From NCBI GenBank assembly GCA_014191855.1, contig BJHF01000001.1:186001-250000 (forward strand): 64,000 bases of DNA, read 5' to 3'. Origin of the DNA: Deltaproteobacteria bacterium. GTDB lineage: Bacteria > Myxococcota_A > UBA796 > SXON01. This document shows positions 1-9,300 of this stretch, piece after piece; within the stretch, counting starts at the first letter, position 1, and each line of letters starts with the position of its first letter. Below the pieces are notes generated by a model that was given only the letters and a program-made list of their open reading frames with translations, searched no databases and was not told where the DNA came from. The translations under genes and the position numbers were made by a program.

Positions 1-36
1 CTCACCTCGATCGGCAACGTCATCTGGCCGTTCTGA
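1..36 (+). CDS. C-terminal tail of an upstream gene (partial)
   Basis: The first 36 bases read as 11 codons ending in IGNVIWPF and a TGA stop at 34-36. All eleven sense codons end in G or C, as expected for coding sequence here. The gene begins outside the window and nothing can be said about its function. Confidence 0.5.
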   Translation, partial: LTSIGNVIWPF

Positions 37-52
37 CGTTAGCCTGAGGGGT

Positions 53-1048
53 ATGCGAATCGTCTTCGTGGTTGGGTTGTGGGGATGTGCCCATCCGTAT
101 GACACCCCCGGCGTCCACACCGGCGGCGGGCTCGACGACGTCGAAGACTCGGCGGACACAGCCTTGGATTCGGGCGACACGGGGGGCGACGGTGCGCCGG
201 ACGCGCTGGCCTTCGCGGCCGAAGTAGACGAAGACGAGCTGCTCACGACGATCACCGATCTCGCGGACTTCGGTACGCGGTACACGTTCACGGACGGCGA
301 CGATCTCGCGGCGGAGTACCTGGTGGATCGCTTCGCCGAGCTGGGGCTCGTGGCGGAGTTGGACGCCTTCGACGTGAGCGGCGAGCCCTGCAACAACGTC
401 ATCGCCATCGTCCCCGGCACCGTCACGCCCGACGTCGTGTACGTGTTCTCCGCGCACTACGACAGCACCTCCAACCAGGCCGAGACGCTCGCGCCGGGCG
501 CGGACGACAATGCCTCGGGAGTGGCCGCGGTGCTGGAGGCCGCGCGAATCCTGTCGGTTCACCCCCTCGCTTCGTCCGCATGGTTCGTGCTCACCGCTGC
601 GGAGGAGCAGGGCTCGCTCGGCTCTGCCCACCTCGTGGAGCGGATGATGGACGAGGGGATCGATGCGCGGGGCGTCATCGCCCCCGACATGATGGCCTAC
701 TGGCCGCTCGGGGATGCCGACGCGTTCGACATCCTCGGGGACGAGGCGAGCCAGCCGCTCGTGGAGGACATGGCCGCGGTGGCCGACGCGCTCGGTGTCG
801 CCAACAAAACCTGGATTCAGCACGACTATTGTTACGGCGACGACCACACGAACTACCAGGACGCGGGCTTCCCCGCGATCTCGCCGATGGACTGCGTGGA
901 GGCGCACAACGTTCGCAACTCCGGCGAGGACACCCCGCACTACCACCGCACCACCGACGCCGTGGACACCTTGCACCTCGGCTTTACGGCGGAGGTCGCG
1001 CGGGTGACGACCGCGACGTTTGCGGGGTGGGTGGGGGCCGCACCTTGA
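53..1048 (+). CDS. M28-family zinc aminopeptidase-like lipoprotein
   Basis: 331 aa, predicted secreted lipoprotein and zinc metallopeptidase of the M28 (aminopeptidase Y / glutaminyl cyclase-like) family. The export signal is very short with a lipobox Cys at residue 12, followed by an acidic DSG/DTG linker (about 30-50). Metal and catalytic residues of the family are visible: H135 and D137 in SAHYDS, D151 in GADDNASG, E184/E185 in TAAEEQG, D212 in APDMMAYW, and H298 in PHYHRT. It probably trims peptides at the cell surface. A TAGCCT hexamer lies seven bases before the ATG, so the mRNA may be leaderless. Substrate unknown. Confidence 0.85.
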   Translation: MRIVFVVGLWGCAHPYDTPGVHTGGGLDDVEDSADTALDSGDTGGDGAPDALAFAAEVDEDELLTTITDLADFGTRYTFTDGDDLAAEYLVDRFAELGLVAELDAFDVSGEPCNNVIAIVPGTVTPDVVYVFSAHYDSTSNQAETLAPGADDNASGVAAVLEAARILSVHPLASSAWFVLTAAEEQGSLGSAHLVERMMDEGIDARGVIAPDMMAYWPLGDADAFDILGDEASQPLVEDMAAVADALGVANKTWIQHDYCYGDDHTNYQDAGFPAISPMDCVEAHNVRNSGEDTPHYHRTTDAVDTLHLGFTAEVARVTTATFAGWVGAAP

Positions 1049-1093
1049 CTCGCGCCCAAGACTAAACTAACTTGACTTGGTCATGGAGCCGGC

Positions 1094-1336
1094 GTGCGCA
1101 CCGTCAACGTTCACGAAGCGAAAACGCACCTTTCGCGTCTCCTTGAGCAGGTTGCGGGCGGCGAGTCCTTCGTGATCGCGAAGGCCGGCCATCCGATCGC
1201 GTGCCTGTCCCCGTTGGCAGAGGGCGGCGAGCAACGCGGCATTCTCGGCTGCATGCGCGGCGAGGTGAGCGTCCCCGACGACTTCGACACCATGGGCGCT
1301 GCGGAGCTCGCCATGTTGTTCGGTAGCCCGCCGTGA
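1094..1336 (+). CDS. Phd/YefM-family antitoxin
   Basis: 80 aa from a GTG start. The N-terminus (TVNVHEAKTHLSRLLEQV, then GESFVIAKAGHPIACL) is the typical Phd/YefM fold that binds operator DNA, with an acidic C-terminal tail that would wrap the toxin. It ends with its TGA inside the GTGA overlap with the PIN-domain toxin gene, the usual antitoxin-first order of type II toxin-antitoxin operons. Autorepression by the antitoxin or the complex is expected from the family. No clear operator palindrome was found upstream. Confidence 0.9.
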   Translation: MRTVNVHEAKTHLSRLLEQVAGGESFVIAKAGHPIACLSPLAEGGEQRGILGCMRGEVSVPDDFDTMGAAELAMLFGSPP

Positions 1337-1719
1337 AGGCGCTTCTGGACACGCACATCCTGCTCTGGGCGGCCGAAGATTCCGATCGCTTGCCGCCCGC
1401 GGCCCGCGCCCTCGTGGCCGACCCGCTGAACGAGCTGTGGTTCAGCGCGGCGAGCATTTGGGAGGTGCAGGTCAAAACGGCGCTCGGCAGGCCAGATTTT
1501 CAGGTCGATGCGTTGCAACTGCGCAGGCGCCTGCTGGCGGGGGGCGCCCGCGAGCTCCCCATCAACGGCGGGCACGCCGCCGACCTCGTTCACCTGCCGC
1601 CAATCCACAAGGACCCCTTCGATCGCATGCTCGTGGCGCAGGCCCGAGGTGAGGGGCTCACGCTCGTGACTCACGATGAGGCAGTTGCGGCGTATGGCCG
1701 CGGAATCTTGCGGGTGTGA
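1333..1719 (+). CDS. vapC: VapC-like PIN-domain toxin
   Basis: 128 aa PIN-domain ribonuclease, the toxin partner of the preceding Phd-type antitoxin. The acidic metal-binding residues of the PIN active site are all present: D6 in LLDTHILLW, E44 in SIWEVQVK, D97 in DPFDRMLVAQA and D115 in THDEAV. So the toxin appears intact. The GTG start overlaps the antitoxin stop (GTGA), indicating coupled translation. VapC enzymes typically cleave tRNA or rRNA; the target here cannot be read from sequence. Confidence 0.9.
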   Translation: MKALLDTHILLWAAEDSDRLPPAARALVADPLNELWFSAASIWEVQVKTALGRPDFQVDALQLRRRLLAGGARELPINGGHAADLVHLPPIHKDPFDRMLVAQARGEGLTLVTHDEAVAAYGRGILRV

Positions 1720-1738
1720 GCGCGGAGGCGGCCCCTGC

Positions 1739-2818
1739 CTAGTTCGCCGCCTTCTTCGACCGCTTCAGGTTCCGGATCGCCACGAACTCCCGCTCGGCGA
1801 TCTTCAGGTGGTCGAGCACGATCGTGAGGTTCTTGTCCGCCGGGGTGCCGATCGCGCCCCGCTCCCGGATCACCTCGTCGATGGCGCGGGCAACCTCGTG
1901 CAGGCCCTCGCAGATATCGGCGAGCGGCGCGAGATCGCGCCCCTCACGCGGCTTCCCGGCGTACTCGTTGCGGTATCGCGCGATCCAGGTGTTCGCCTCG
2001 TCGCCGAGCCCGGCCACGAGCTGCGGGGTGGCGGTGTTGGTATACGCCGCCTTGATCTTGGCGAGCTCGTCGCCGTGGTGGCGAATGCGCTCGGCCACCT
2101 TTGCGATGTTGTCGGTGTTCGCCTGGATGGTGAGCCCGGCCGCGCGGGCCGCTTCCATCTCCGCGCGAATGGCTTCGAGCGTTCCGGCGATCCGACGCAA
2201 GAGCGCAGGCCGGCGAGAGACACGGGGGCGCCCCTCAAAGTGGAGGCGGTACAAGGCGAACTGCCGGTTGGCGCAGGCCGCGAGCACCGAGCCGAGATCG
2301 GCGGGGGCACTCCGCTTGCGCGCAGCGGCGATCTCCACGGCTTCGGCCGCGTACAATTTGAGGTTCGCCTCCATCTGCACGATCTGCGCGGCGAGCCGCG
2401 CCTCGTTCAGCTTCGCCGAGAGCGCGCCGGCTTCAGCCGCCCAGCGCGCCTGATCCGCGTGAAGCTCGGCCAGCAGGCCGAGATCGCGGGTGGGGCGGGG
2501 CTGGCCGCCGAACTCGCGGCCGTAGCGGAGGAACGACGCCTCGCTCCACTCCGCGAGGCGCCAGGCGGTGATCGCCTCGGGGCCGCCGGCCTGGATGGTG
2601 CCGATCGCCTCACGCTCGTCGCGGTAGAGCTTGAGGCGCTCCTCCGTTTGCGCGCGAAGCGCCGCGGAGGTGCCGAGGCTGCCGAGGAGCTGGTTTGTTT
2701 CGGAGATGATCGCATCGAGCGCGGCCAGGTCGCGGGTGGCGCGGCTGCGGCCCACAAAACCGCGGCGGTAGCGGTCGTGCAGGGCGTCGGCTTGAGCGGG
2801 CAGGGTGAGGTCGGCCAC
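1739..2818 (-). CDS. Four-repeat alpha-helical protein downstream of glutamine synthetase
   Basis: 359 aa from a GTG at 2818, 28 bases after the glnN stop, so probably co-transcribed with it. I do not recognise the family. The protein consists of four diverged repeats of about 82-92 aa. Each opens with the pattern Y-x3-[FY]-x-G-x-x-R-x3-R (Tyr at 17, 99, 190 and 282; usually RDL at the end), followed by helical sequence. An LKLY submotif recurs at 62-65 and 153-156. No signal peptide or membrane segment; the tail is basic (KRSKK). Upstream in-frame codons overlap glnN and lack coding character, hence this start. A role linked to glutamine synthetase is only suggested by position. Confidence 0.75.
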   Translation of the reverse strand: MADLTLPAQADALHDRYRRGFVGRSRATRDLAALDAIISETNQLLGSLGTSAALRAQTEERLKLYRDEREAIGTIQAGGPEAITAWRLAEWSEASFLRYGREFGGQPRPTRDLGLLAELHADQARWAAEAGALSAKLNEARLAAQIVQMEANLKLYAAEAVEIAAARKRSAPADLGSVLAACANRQFALYRLHFEGRPRVSRRPALLRRIAGTLEAIRAEMEAARAAGLTIQANTDNIAKVAERIRHHGDELAKIKAAYTNTATPQLVAGLGDEANTWIARYRNEYAGKPREGRDLAPLADICEGLHEVARAIDEVIRERGAIGTPADKNLTIVLDHLKIAEREFVAIRNLKRSKKAAN

Positions 2819-2846
2819 GGGTTTCTCGGGAAAAGGGGCGCCGAAG

Positions 2847-4997
<2,151 letters not shown>

Positions 4998-5067
4998 GAC
5001 GAAAACCCCGGGCTGAGTTTCGCGCGCTGGCTAACCGCGCGGCCCCCCCGCCGCACGCCCAAAAGGG

Positions 5068-5078
5068 TAGGGTATCGA
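5068..5078 (+). promoter_or_regulatory. -10-like TAGGGT directly before a start codon
   Basis: TAGGGTATCG at 5068-5077 ends one base before the ATG at 5079. If TAGGGT is the -10 element, transcription would begin at or next to the ATG, giving a leaderless mRNA. The same 10-mer occurs at 36741-36750 in front of the sigma-factor gene. Confidence 0.45.
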
Positions 5079-7076
5079 ATGGTGTTGTTGGTCGGGCTTC
5101 TGGCGTGTGAAACCGAGCCGGCCGACAGCGGGCCGGCGGCGGAGGAAGCGCACTACTGGGATGGCCTGGAGGTGCCGCTCGATCCGTTCCGGCTGATGTT
5201 GGAGGTGCAGGTTGACACGTCGCCGGCGGCGCACCTCGCCTCAATTTCCACGGTTCCCCTGCTGGCGGCCTGGCCGCAACGCGAGGGCGGGGCGGCGCTC
5301 CTGGACGCGCGGTATCGGCTGGCCGACGACTTCTCGTGCCTCGATGCGGCGCCGTTCGTGGACGTGCTCGACGGCGCGGATCGACACGGGCGGTGCGCGG
5401 AGGGACTTGTTGAGCTGGATCGTACGCATCTCGCGAACCGAGAAACGATACTGGCGGTGGTGGATGAGCCCGCGATGTCGCGACTTAGCGTGCTGCTGGA
5501 GGGGGGCCGCGTGCGCAGCGCCAACACCGACTTGTTGACCGGGAACCCGTTCGATTGGCTGCGGCTCTGCGAAGACGAGGTGCTTCTCGCGAGCGACGGC
5601 GTGCCCGCCACGCTGCTCGTCGCGGATGGAGCGGGGGGCTGGTTCGGGGTGGCCGGGAGCTGGCTCGTGCGCTGGGACGGCGCCGGGGCCGTCGTCTCCG
5701 AGCTGCCGCTCCCGGAGGCGAGCGCCGCGCTTGTGGCGTCGGGCGGCCGCGCGTGGGCCTCCTCGCGGACCGGCCTCGTGCGGGATGACGGGATCTTCGC
5801 CGACCTTGTCGGCGTACGCGGGATGGTATCGGACGGCGGAGGGGGAGTTTTCGCGGTCGTGCAGGACGCGGCTCTCGCCGTCGGCGCCGATGGCGCGCTG
5901 GGCGACCCCGTCCCGGTGACCGGCGCGACCGGACCCATCGCCAGGGATGAGCGATCCGGACGGCTTTATGTGGCGGTGGACGAAGGCATCGCGGTAGTGA
6001 GCGGGGGTGCTGAGATCGACCGGTACGCCGTGGAGGGGGTGATCGACGTGGCGGTGAACGGATCGAGCGAGATCTCGGTGCTCGATGCGTCGGGGGCCGT
6101 GCACGTATTTGTCGATGAAACTTCGCTTTCAGGCCCGACCCCGCTCCGCGCGTGGGTCGCCACGTTCATCGAGAACCCCCGGCAGGTCGCCACGATCGTG
6201 GATTGCTCGGGCACCGACGAGGGCATGGTTGAACGCCTCGATCGCGCGATCGCGAACCGCTCGTGGCTGGACGACGTCCCCGCCTCGGTGGCGCTCGCGG
6301 TGTCGCCGGCCTCAGCCGCCCACGCCAAGCGGTGCAAGGTCACGGACGAGCTCGTCGAGGTCACGACGGGGGGCCGGGTTACTCCCGGGGTTCTCTTCCA
6401 CGATCCGCCGGATTGTAGTGATCAACGTTGCCTGGATGCGGGGGTGGCGGCGGATCTGAAGCTCATCACCGAGCTGGGCATCGCCCCGCAGTGGATGTCC
6501 GGCGCGGCGGGATGGGACGCGGGCGGCGACTGGGTATTGGCGTTGGCGGCGCTGGACATGCCTGCCGTGCACGCCTTCGTCGGCCTCACCGCGCTCCCGA
6601 CGATCGGCTACGACGATCCTCGCGCCAAGGACGCCCTCCCGTGGGCCGGCGAGGCCGAAGTGGCCCCCTGGCGGGCCCGAGACGCGACCACCGCCGGCGT
6701 CGACGACCCCGAAGGCGTGCTCGCGCTGCTCCCGGGTAGCACAATGTCGGTGTTCAACCTGGCGGGTTGCCCGGGGCTGCTTCAGGCAGAGTGCCGACTG
6801 CTCGCGCTCGGCGGCGGGGACGCGGTTGCGGAGGACGACCTCGCGGTGGCCGATCTCCTCCTGCATCGGGCCGCCGCCCACCGCAGCGAAAGCGGTGGCG
6901 ACACCTGGTATTTCCACTTGCCGGCCATCGAGGAGTTCGACTACACCGACGGGTGCAGCCACGACGGCGACCGATGGACGGGCGAGGGGTGCGAGGCGGG
7001 CCTGCTCCAGGGCTGGCTGGTGGACGTGCAGGAGCGGCTGGTGATGGCGGAGGTGGTGGCTTGGTCGGCGCCCTGA
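5079..7076 (+). CDS. Large secreted lipoprotein of unknown function
   Basis: 665 aa. The signal is extremely short (MVLLVGLLAC, Cys at 10), followed by an acidic linker (ETEPADSG). The N-terminal two thirds are rich in short beta-like segments and read like a beta-propeller (GAGGWFGVAGSWLVRWDG, GGRAWASSRTGLVRDDG, VDEGIAVVSGG). The C-terminal third contains paired cysteines (DPPDCSDQRCLDAG, DGCSHDGD, GEGCEAG) and aromatic segments, reminiscent of a carbohydrate or peptide-processing domain but not assignable. The frame stays open upstream across glnN, but coding character starts at this ATG. Divergent from glnN; convergent with pgi, with only two bases between the stops. Confidence 0.75.
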   Translation: MVLLVGLLACETEPADSGPAAEEAHYWDGLEVPLDPFRLMLEVQVDTSPAAHLASISTVPLLAAWPQREGGAALLDARYRLADDFSCLDAAPFVDVLDGADRHGRCAEGLVELDRTHLANRETILAVVDEPAMSRLSVLLEGGRVRSANTDLLTGNPFDWLRLCEDEVLLASDGVPATLLVADGAGGWFGVAGSWLVRWDGAGAVVSELPLPEASAALVASGGRAWASSRTGLVRDDGIFADLVGVRGMVSDGGGGVFAVVQDAALAVGADGALGDPVPVTGATGPIARDERSGRLYVAVDEGIAVVSGGAEIDRYAVEGVIDVAVNGSSEISVLDASGAVHVFVDETSLSGPTPLRAWVATFIENPRQVATIVDCSGTDEGMVERLDRAIANRSWLDDVPASVALAVSPASAAHAKRCKVTDELVEVTTGGRVTPGVLFHDPPDCSDQRCLDAGVAADLKLITELGIAPQWMSGAAGWDAGGDWVLALAALDMPAVHAFVGLTALPTIGYDDPRAKDALPWAGEAEVAPWRARDATTAGVDDPEGVLALLPGSTMSVFNLAGCPGLLQAECRLLALGGGDAVAEDDLAVADLLLHRAAAHRSESGGDTWYFHLPAIEEFDYTDGCSHDGDRWTGEGCEAGLLQGWLVDVQERLVMAEVVAWSAP

Positions 7077-7078
7077 GG

Positions 7079-8587
7079 TCACCCGCGTGACGAGAAGATG
7101 TCCTTCTCCGCGGTTTCTCCTGGCGTCACCGCGACTCCTCGCTCGTTGACCGCGAGCCGCCAGAGCAGGTTGTGGGCCGCCGTCAGCGCGGACTCCCCCT
7201 CTGCCCCCGCGCGCGCAGTGAGTTCGGTGGCCGTTCCCGGCCCTTCGGCGAGGGCCGCCAACAGCTTGGGCTTCAGGGTGAGCACGGCCGCCGCCGCCTT
7301 TTTACCGGCTTCCACCCCCGGTTGGTGGTAGGCGTTCACGTTCACGAGCTCGGCGAAGAGGCCGACAGCGCGTTCGTAGAGGGCGATCACCGCCCCGAGC
7401 CGGTAGGCGTCCAGCGTGTGCAGCGTGAGCGTGATCGATGGGTGCCCGGCCTCGCGGAGCGCGCGCCGAGTCCCCAGGTACAACCCCTGGAGTGTGTCTC
7501 CCGCGTCGATCCCGGGCTCCACATCGCAAGCGCCGTACCAGCCGTCGTCGAGCACCTGGATGAAGGTGACGAAGTGGTCGTCGGGGCCATCGCGGAGCTG
7601 CTGCACGTAGGCGTGCTGGTCCGTGGAACCCTTGTTGCCATACACGGTGAGGCCGACGTGCACCTCCTTCCCGTCGCGATCCAGCCGTTTCCCTACCGAC
7701 TCCATCACGAGCTGCTGCAGGTACTTCGAGAGCAAGACGAGACGGTCTCGGTAGGGCAACATCACCATCGCGCGGGTGTTGCGCCCCCCGCCGGAGAGCG
7801 CGTACCACGCCCAGGCGAGGCGAGCGGCTGGGTTTGCTTCGGCGTCTGGAATGCGGGTGAGCGCGTCCAAGGCCGCCGCGCCCTCAAGCAGCCCGTCCAC
7901 GTCGATCCCCTGGAGGAAAGCGGGGAGCAGGCCGACGGCCGACGTCACGCTGGTGCGACCGCCGATCCAGTCCCACATCGGCACGCGTGCGCGCCAGTCG
8001 GCGGCGTCGTTCCAGAGCTGGCTGCCTTCCCCCGTGATGGCGATCGCTTGGGGCGCGAAGGGGAGCTCCGCCCGTTCAAAGGCGGCCTTCGTCTCGATAA
8101 GCGCGTTTCGGGTCTCCGGTGTGCCCCCGCTCTTCGAGATGCAGAGCACGAGCGTTTCACGCAGGTCCAAGGAGCCTAATGTGCGAGCCATCCCGTCCGG
8201 ATCCGTGTTGTCGAGGAACCGGATCGCCATGCGGTCGTCGGGCTCGCCCAGCGCGTCGGCCACGAGCTGCGGGCCCAGCGCCGATCCGCCGATACCAAGT
8301 ACCAGGACCGTTCGCAGCGCCCCTTCCCGATGAATCGCCGCGGCCAGTTCGCGACAGACTTCGCGAATCCGCACGATCTCTTCGCCGTAGCCCTCCGGGG
8401 CGATCCCGGGGGTTCGCAGCCAGTAATGCCCCACTTGCCGTCCCTCGTCTGCGTTTGCCACCGCCCCCGCTTCGAGCCGCGCCATTTCGGCGAATGCCGC
8501 CGAAAAATCTCCCGGCGCCCGGTGCGGTGCATCTCCAAAATCGAGCCACATCCCCACGTCGAGGTGGCGCCACGGATTCGTCGGCAT
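7079..8587 (-). CDS. pgi: Glucose-6-phosphate isomerase
   Basis: 502 aa. Interconverts glucose-6-phosphate and fructose-6-phosphate in glycolysis/gluconeogenesis. Visible signatures: LGIGGSALGPQLV, the phosphate-binding SKSGGTPETRNAL, GGRTSVTSAVG, the catalytic-glutamate region QLVMESVGKRLDRDG, the histidine region GNKGSTDQHAYVQQL, and the lysine region NAYHQPGVEAGK near the C-terminus. Length lies between the short Gram-positive and long enterobacterial forms. A GGAGGG Shine-Dalgarno sequence precedes the ATG. Single gene, convergent with the lipoprotein at 5079 and divergent from the FKBP gene. Confidence 0.95.
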   Translation of the reverse strand: MPTNPWRHLDVGMWLDFGDAPHRAPGDFSAAFAEMARLEAGAVANADEGRQVGHYWLRTPGIAPEGYGEEIVRIREVCRELAAAIHREGALRTVLVLGIGGSALGPQLVADALGEPDDRMAIRFLDNTDPDGMARTLGSLDLRETLVLCISKSGGTPETRNALIETKAAFERAELPFAPQAIAITGEGSQLWNDAADWRARVPMWDWIGGRTSVTSAVGLLPAFLQGIDVDGLLEGAAALDALTRIPDAEANPAARLAWAWYALSGGGRNTRAMVMLPYRDRLVLLSKYLQQLVMESVGKRLDRDGKEVHVGLTVYGNKGSTDQHAYVQQLRDGPDDHFVTFIQVLDDGWYGACDVEPGIDAGDTLQGLYLGTRRALREAGHPSITLTLHTLDAYRLGAVIALYERAVGLFAELVNVNAYHQPGVEAGKKAAAAVLTLKPKLLAALAEGPGTATELTARAGAEGESALTAAHNLLWRLAVNERGVAVTPGETAEKDIFSSRG

Positions 8588-8635
8588 GGTCCCTCCGCGG
8601 CGGAGCGTAGCTCACGCGCAGGTTAGCGGTCGGCG

Positions 8636-9073
8636 ATGGTCACCCTCCTCCTCACCTTCCTCGCCTGCTCCTCGTCCGCCGCGCCGCTCGCGGGGATGGA
8701 TACCACCCACCCCAGCAACACGGGCGGTATCTCAGAGCAGATCTCCCCTTCGGGCGTGCATTACTTCATCTTGCGGGCTGGTGCGGGAGCCTCGCCGCAA
8801 CCAGGCCAGACGGTCGGGGTGCACTACACGGGCTGGCTCGAAAACGGCACCAAGTTCGACTCCTCGGTCGACCGCGGCACGCTGTTCACGTTCGCGGTGG
8901 GCGTGGGCAAGGTGATCAAGGGCTGGGATGAGTCGGTGTTGGCGATGAAGGTGGGGGAGAAGCGGCAGATTCACGTACCGCCCAGCCTCGCGTACGGAGA
9001 TCGCGGCGCAGGCGGGGTGATTCCGCCCGGGGCCACGCTCACGTTCGACGTGGAGCTCGTAGAGCTTCGATAG
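8636..9073 (+). CDS. FKBP-type peptidyl-prolyl isomerase, lipoprotein
   Basis: 145 aa. A short lipoprotein signal (MVTLLLTFLAC, Cys at 11) precedes a complete FKBP domain: VHYTGWLENGTKFDSS, GVGKVIKGWDE, MKVGEKRQIHVPPSLAYGDR and GGVIPPGATLTFDVELVEL. It would speed proline isomerisation during folding of exported proteins in the periplasm or on a membrane. TAGCGG lies six bases before the ATG, consistent with a leaderless transcript. A weak GGCC/GGCC hairpin follows the stop. Confidence 0.93.
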   Translation: MVTLLLTFLACSSSAAPLAGMDTTHPSNTGGISEQISPSGVHYFILRAGAGASPQPGQTVGVHYTGWLENGTKFDSSVDRGTLFTFAVGVGKVIKGWDESVLAMKVGEKRQIHVPPSLAYGDRGAGGVIPPGATLTFDVELVELR

Positions 9074-9265
9074 ATTCTTGGGGCGGAGGCCTCAGGCCGG
9101 AGGGCTGATACTCGAGGCGCCGAGGGCGATCGGGTAGCTCGCGGCGCTTCGCGGCCTCGCGCCGAGCCCGTGGAGGGCTGCAACGGATCGCGGCGGGATC
9201 ACGCGTTTTCGCGTTCCTCCCCGCTTCGCACGGGAGAGTTATCGCGCGTCCGGCCGTTTCGGACC

Positions 9266-9294
9266 TAAAGCCTGAGGTCTAAAGCCTAAAGCCT
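9266..9294 (+). repeat. Three short TAAAGCCT repeats
   Basis: TAAAGCCT occurs at 9266-9273, 9280-9287 and 9287-9294 in the 227-base space between the FKBP and M16 genes. No gene, strong hairpin or promoter was recognised in that space. Confidence 0.4.
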
Positions 9295-9300
9295 CGCCCC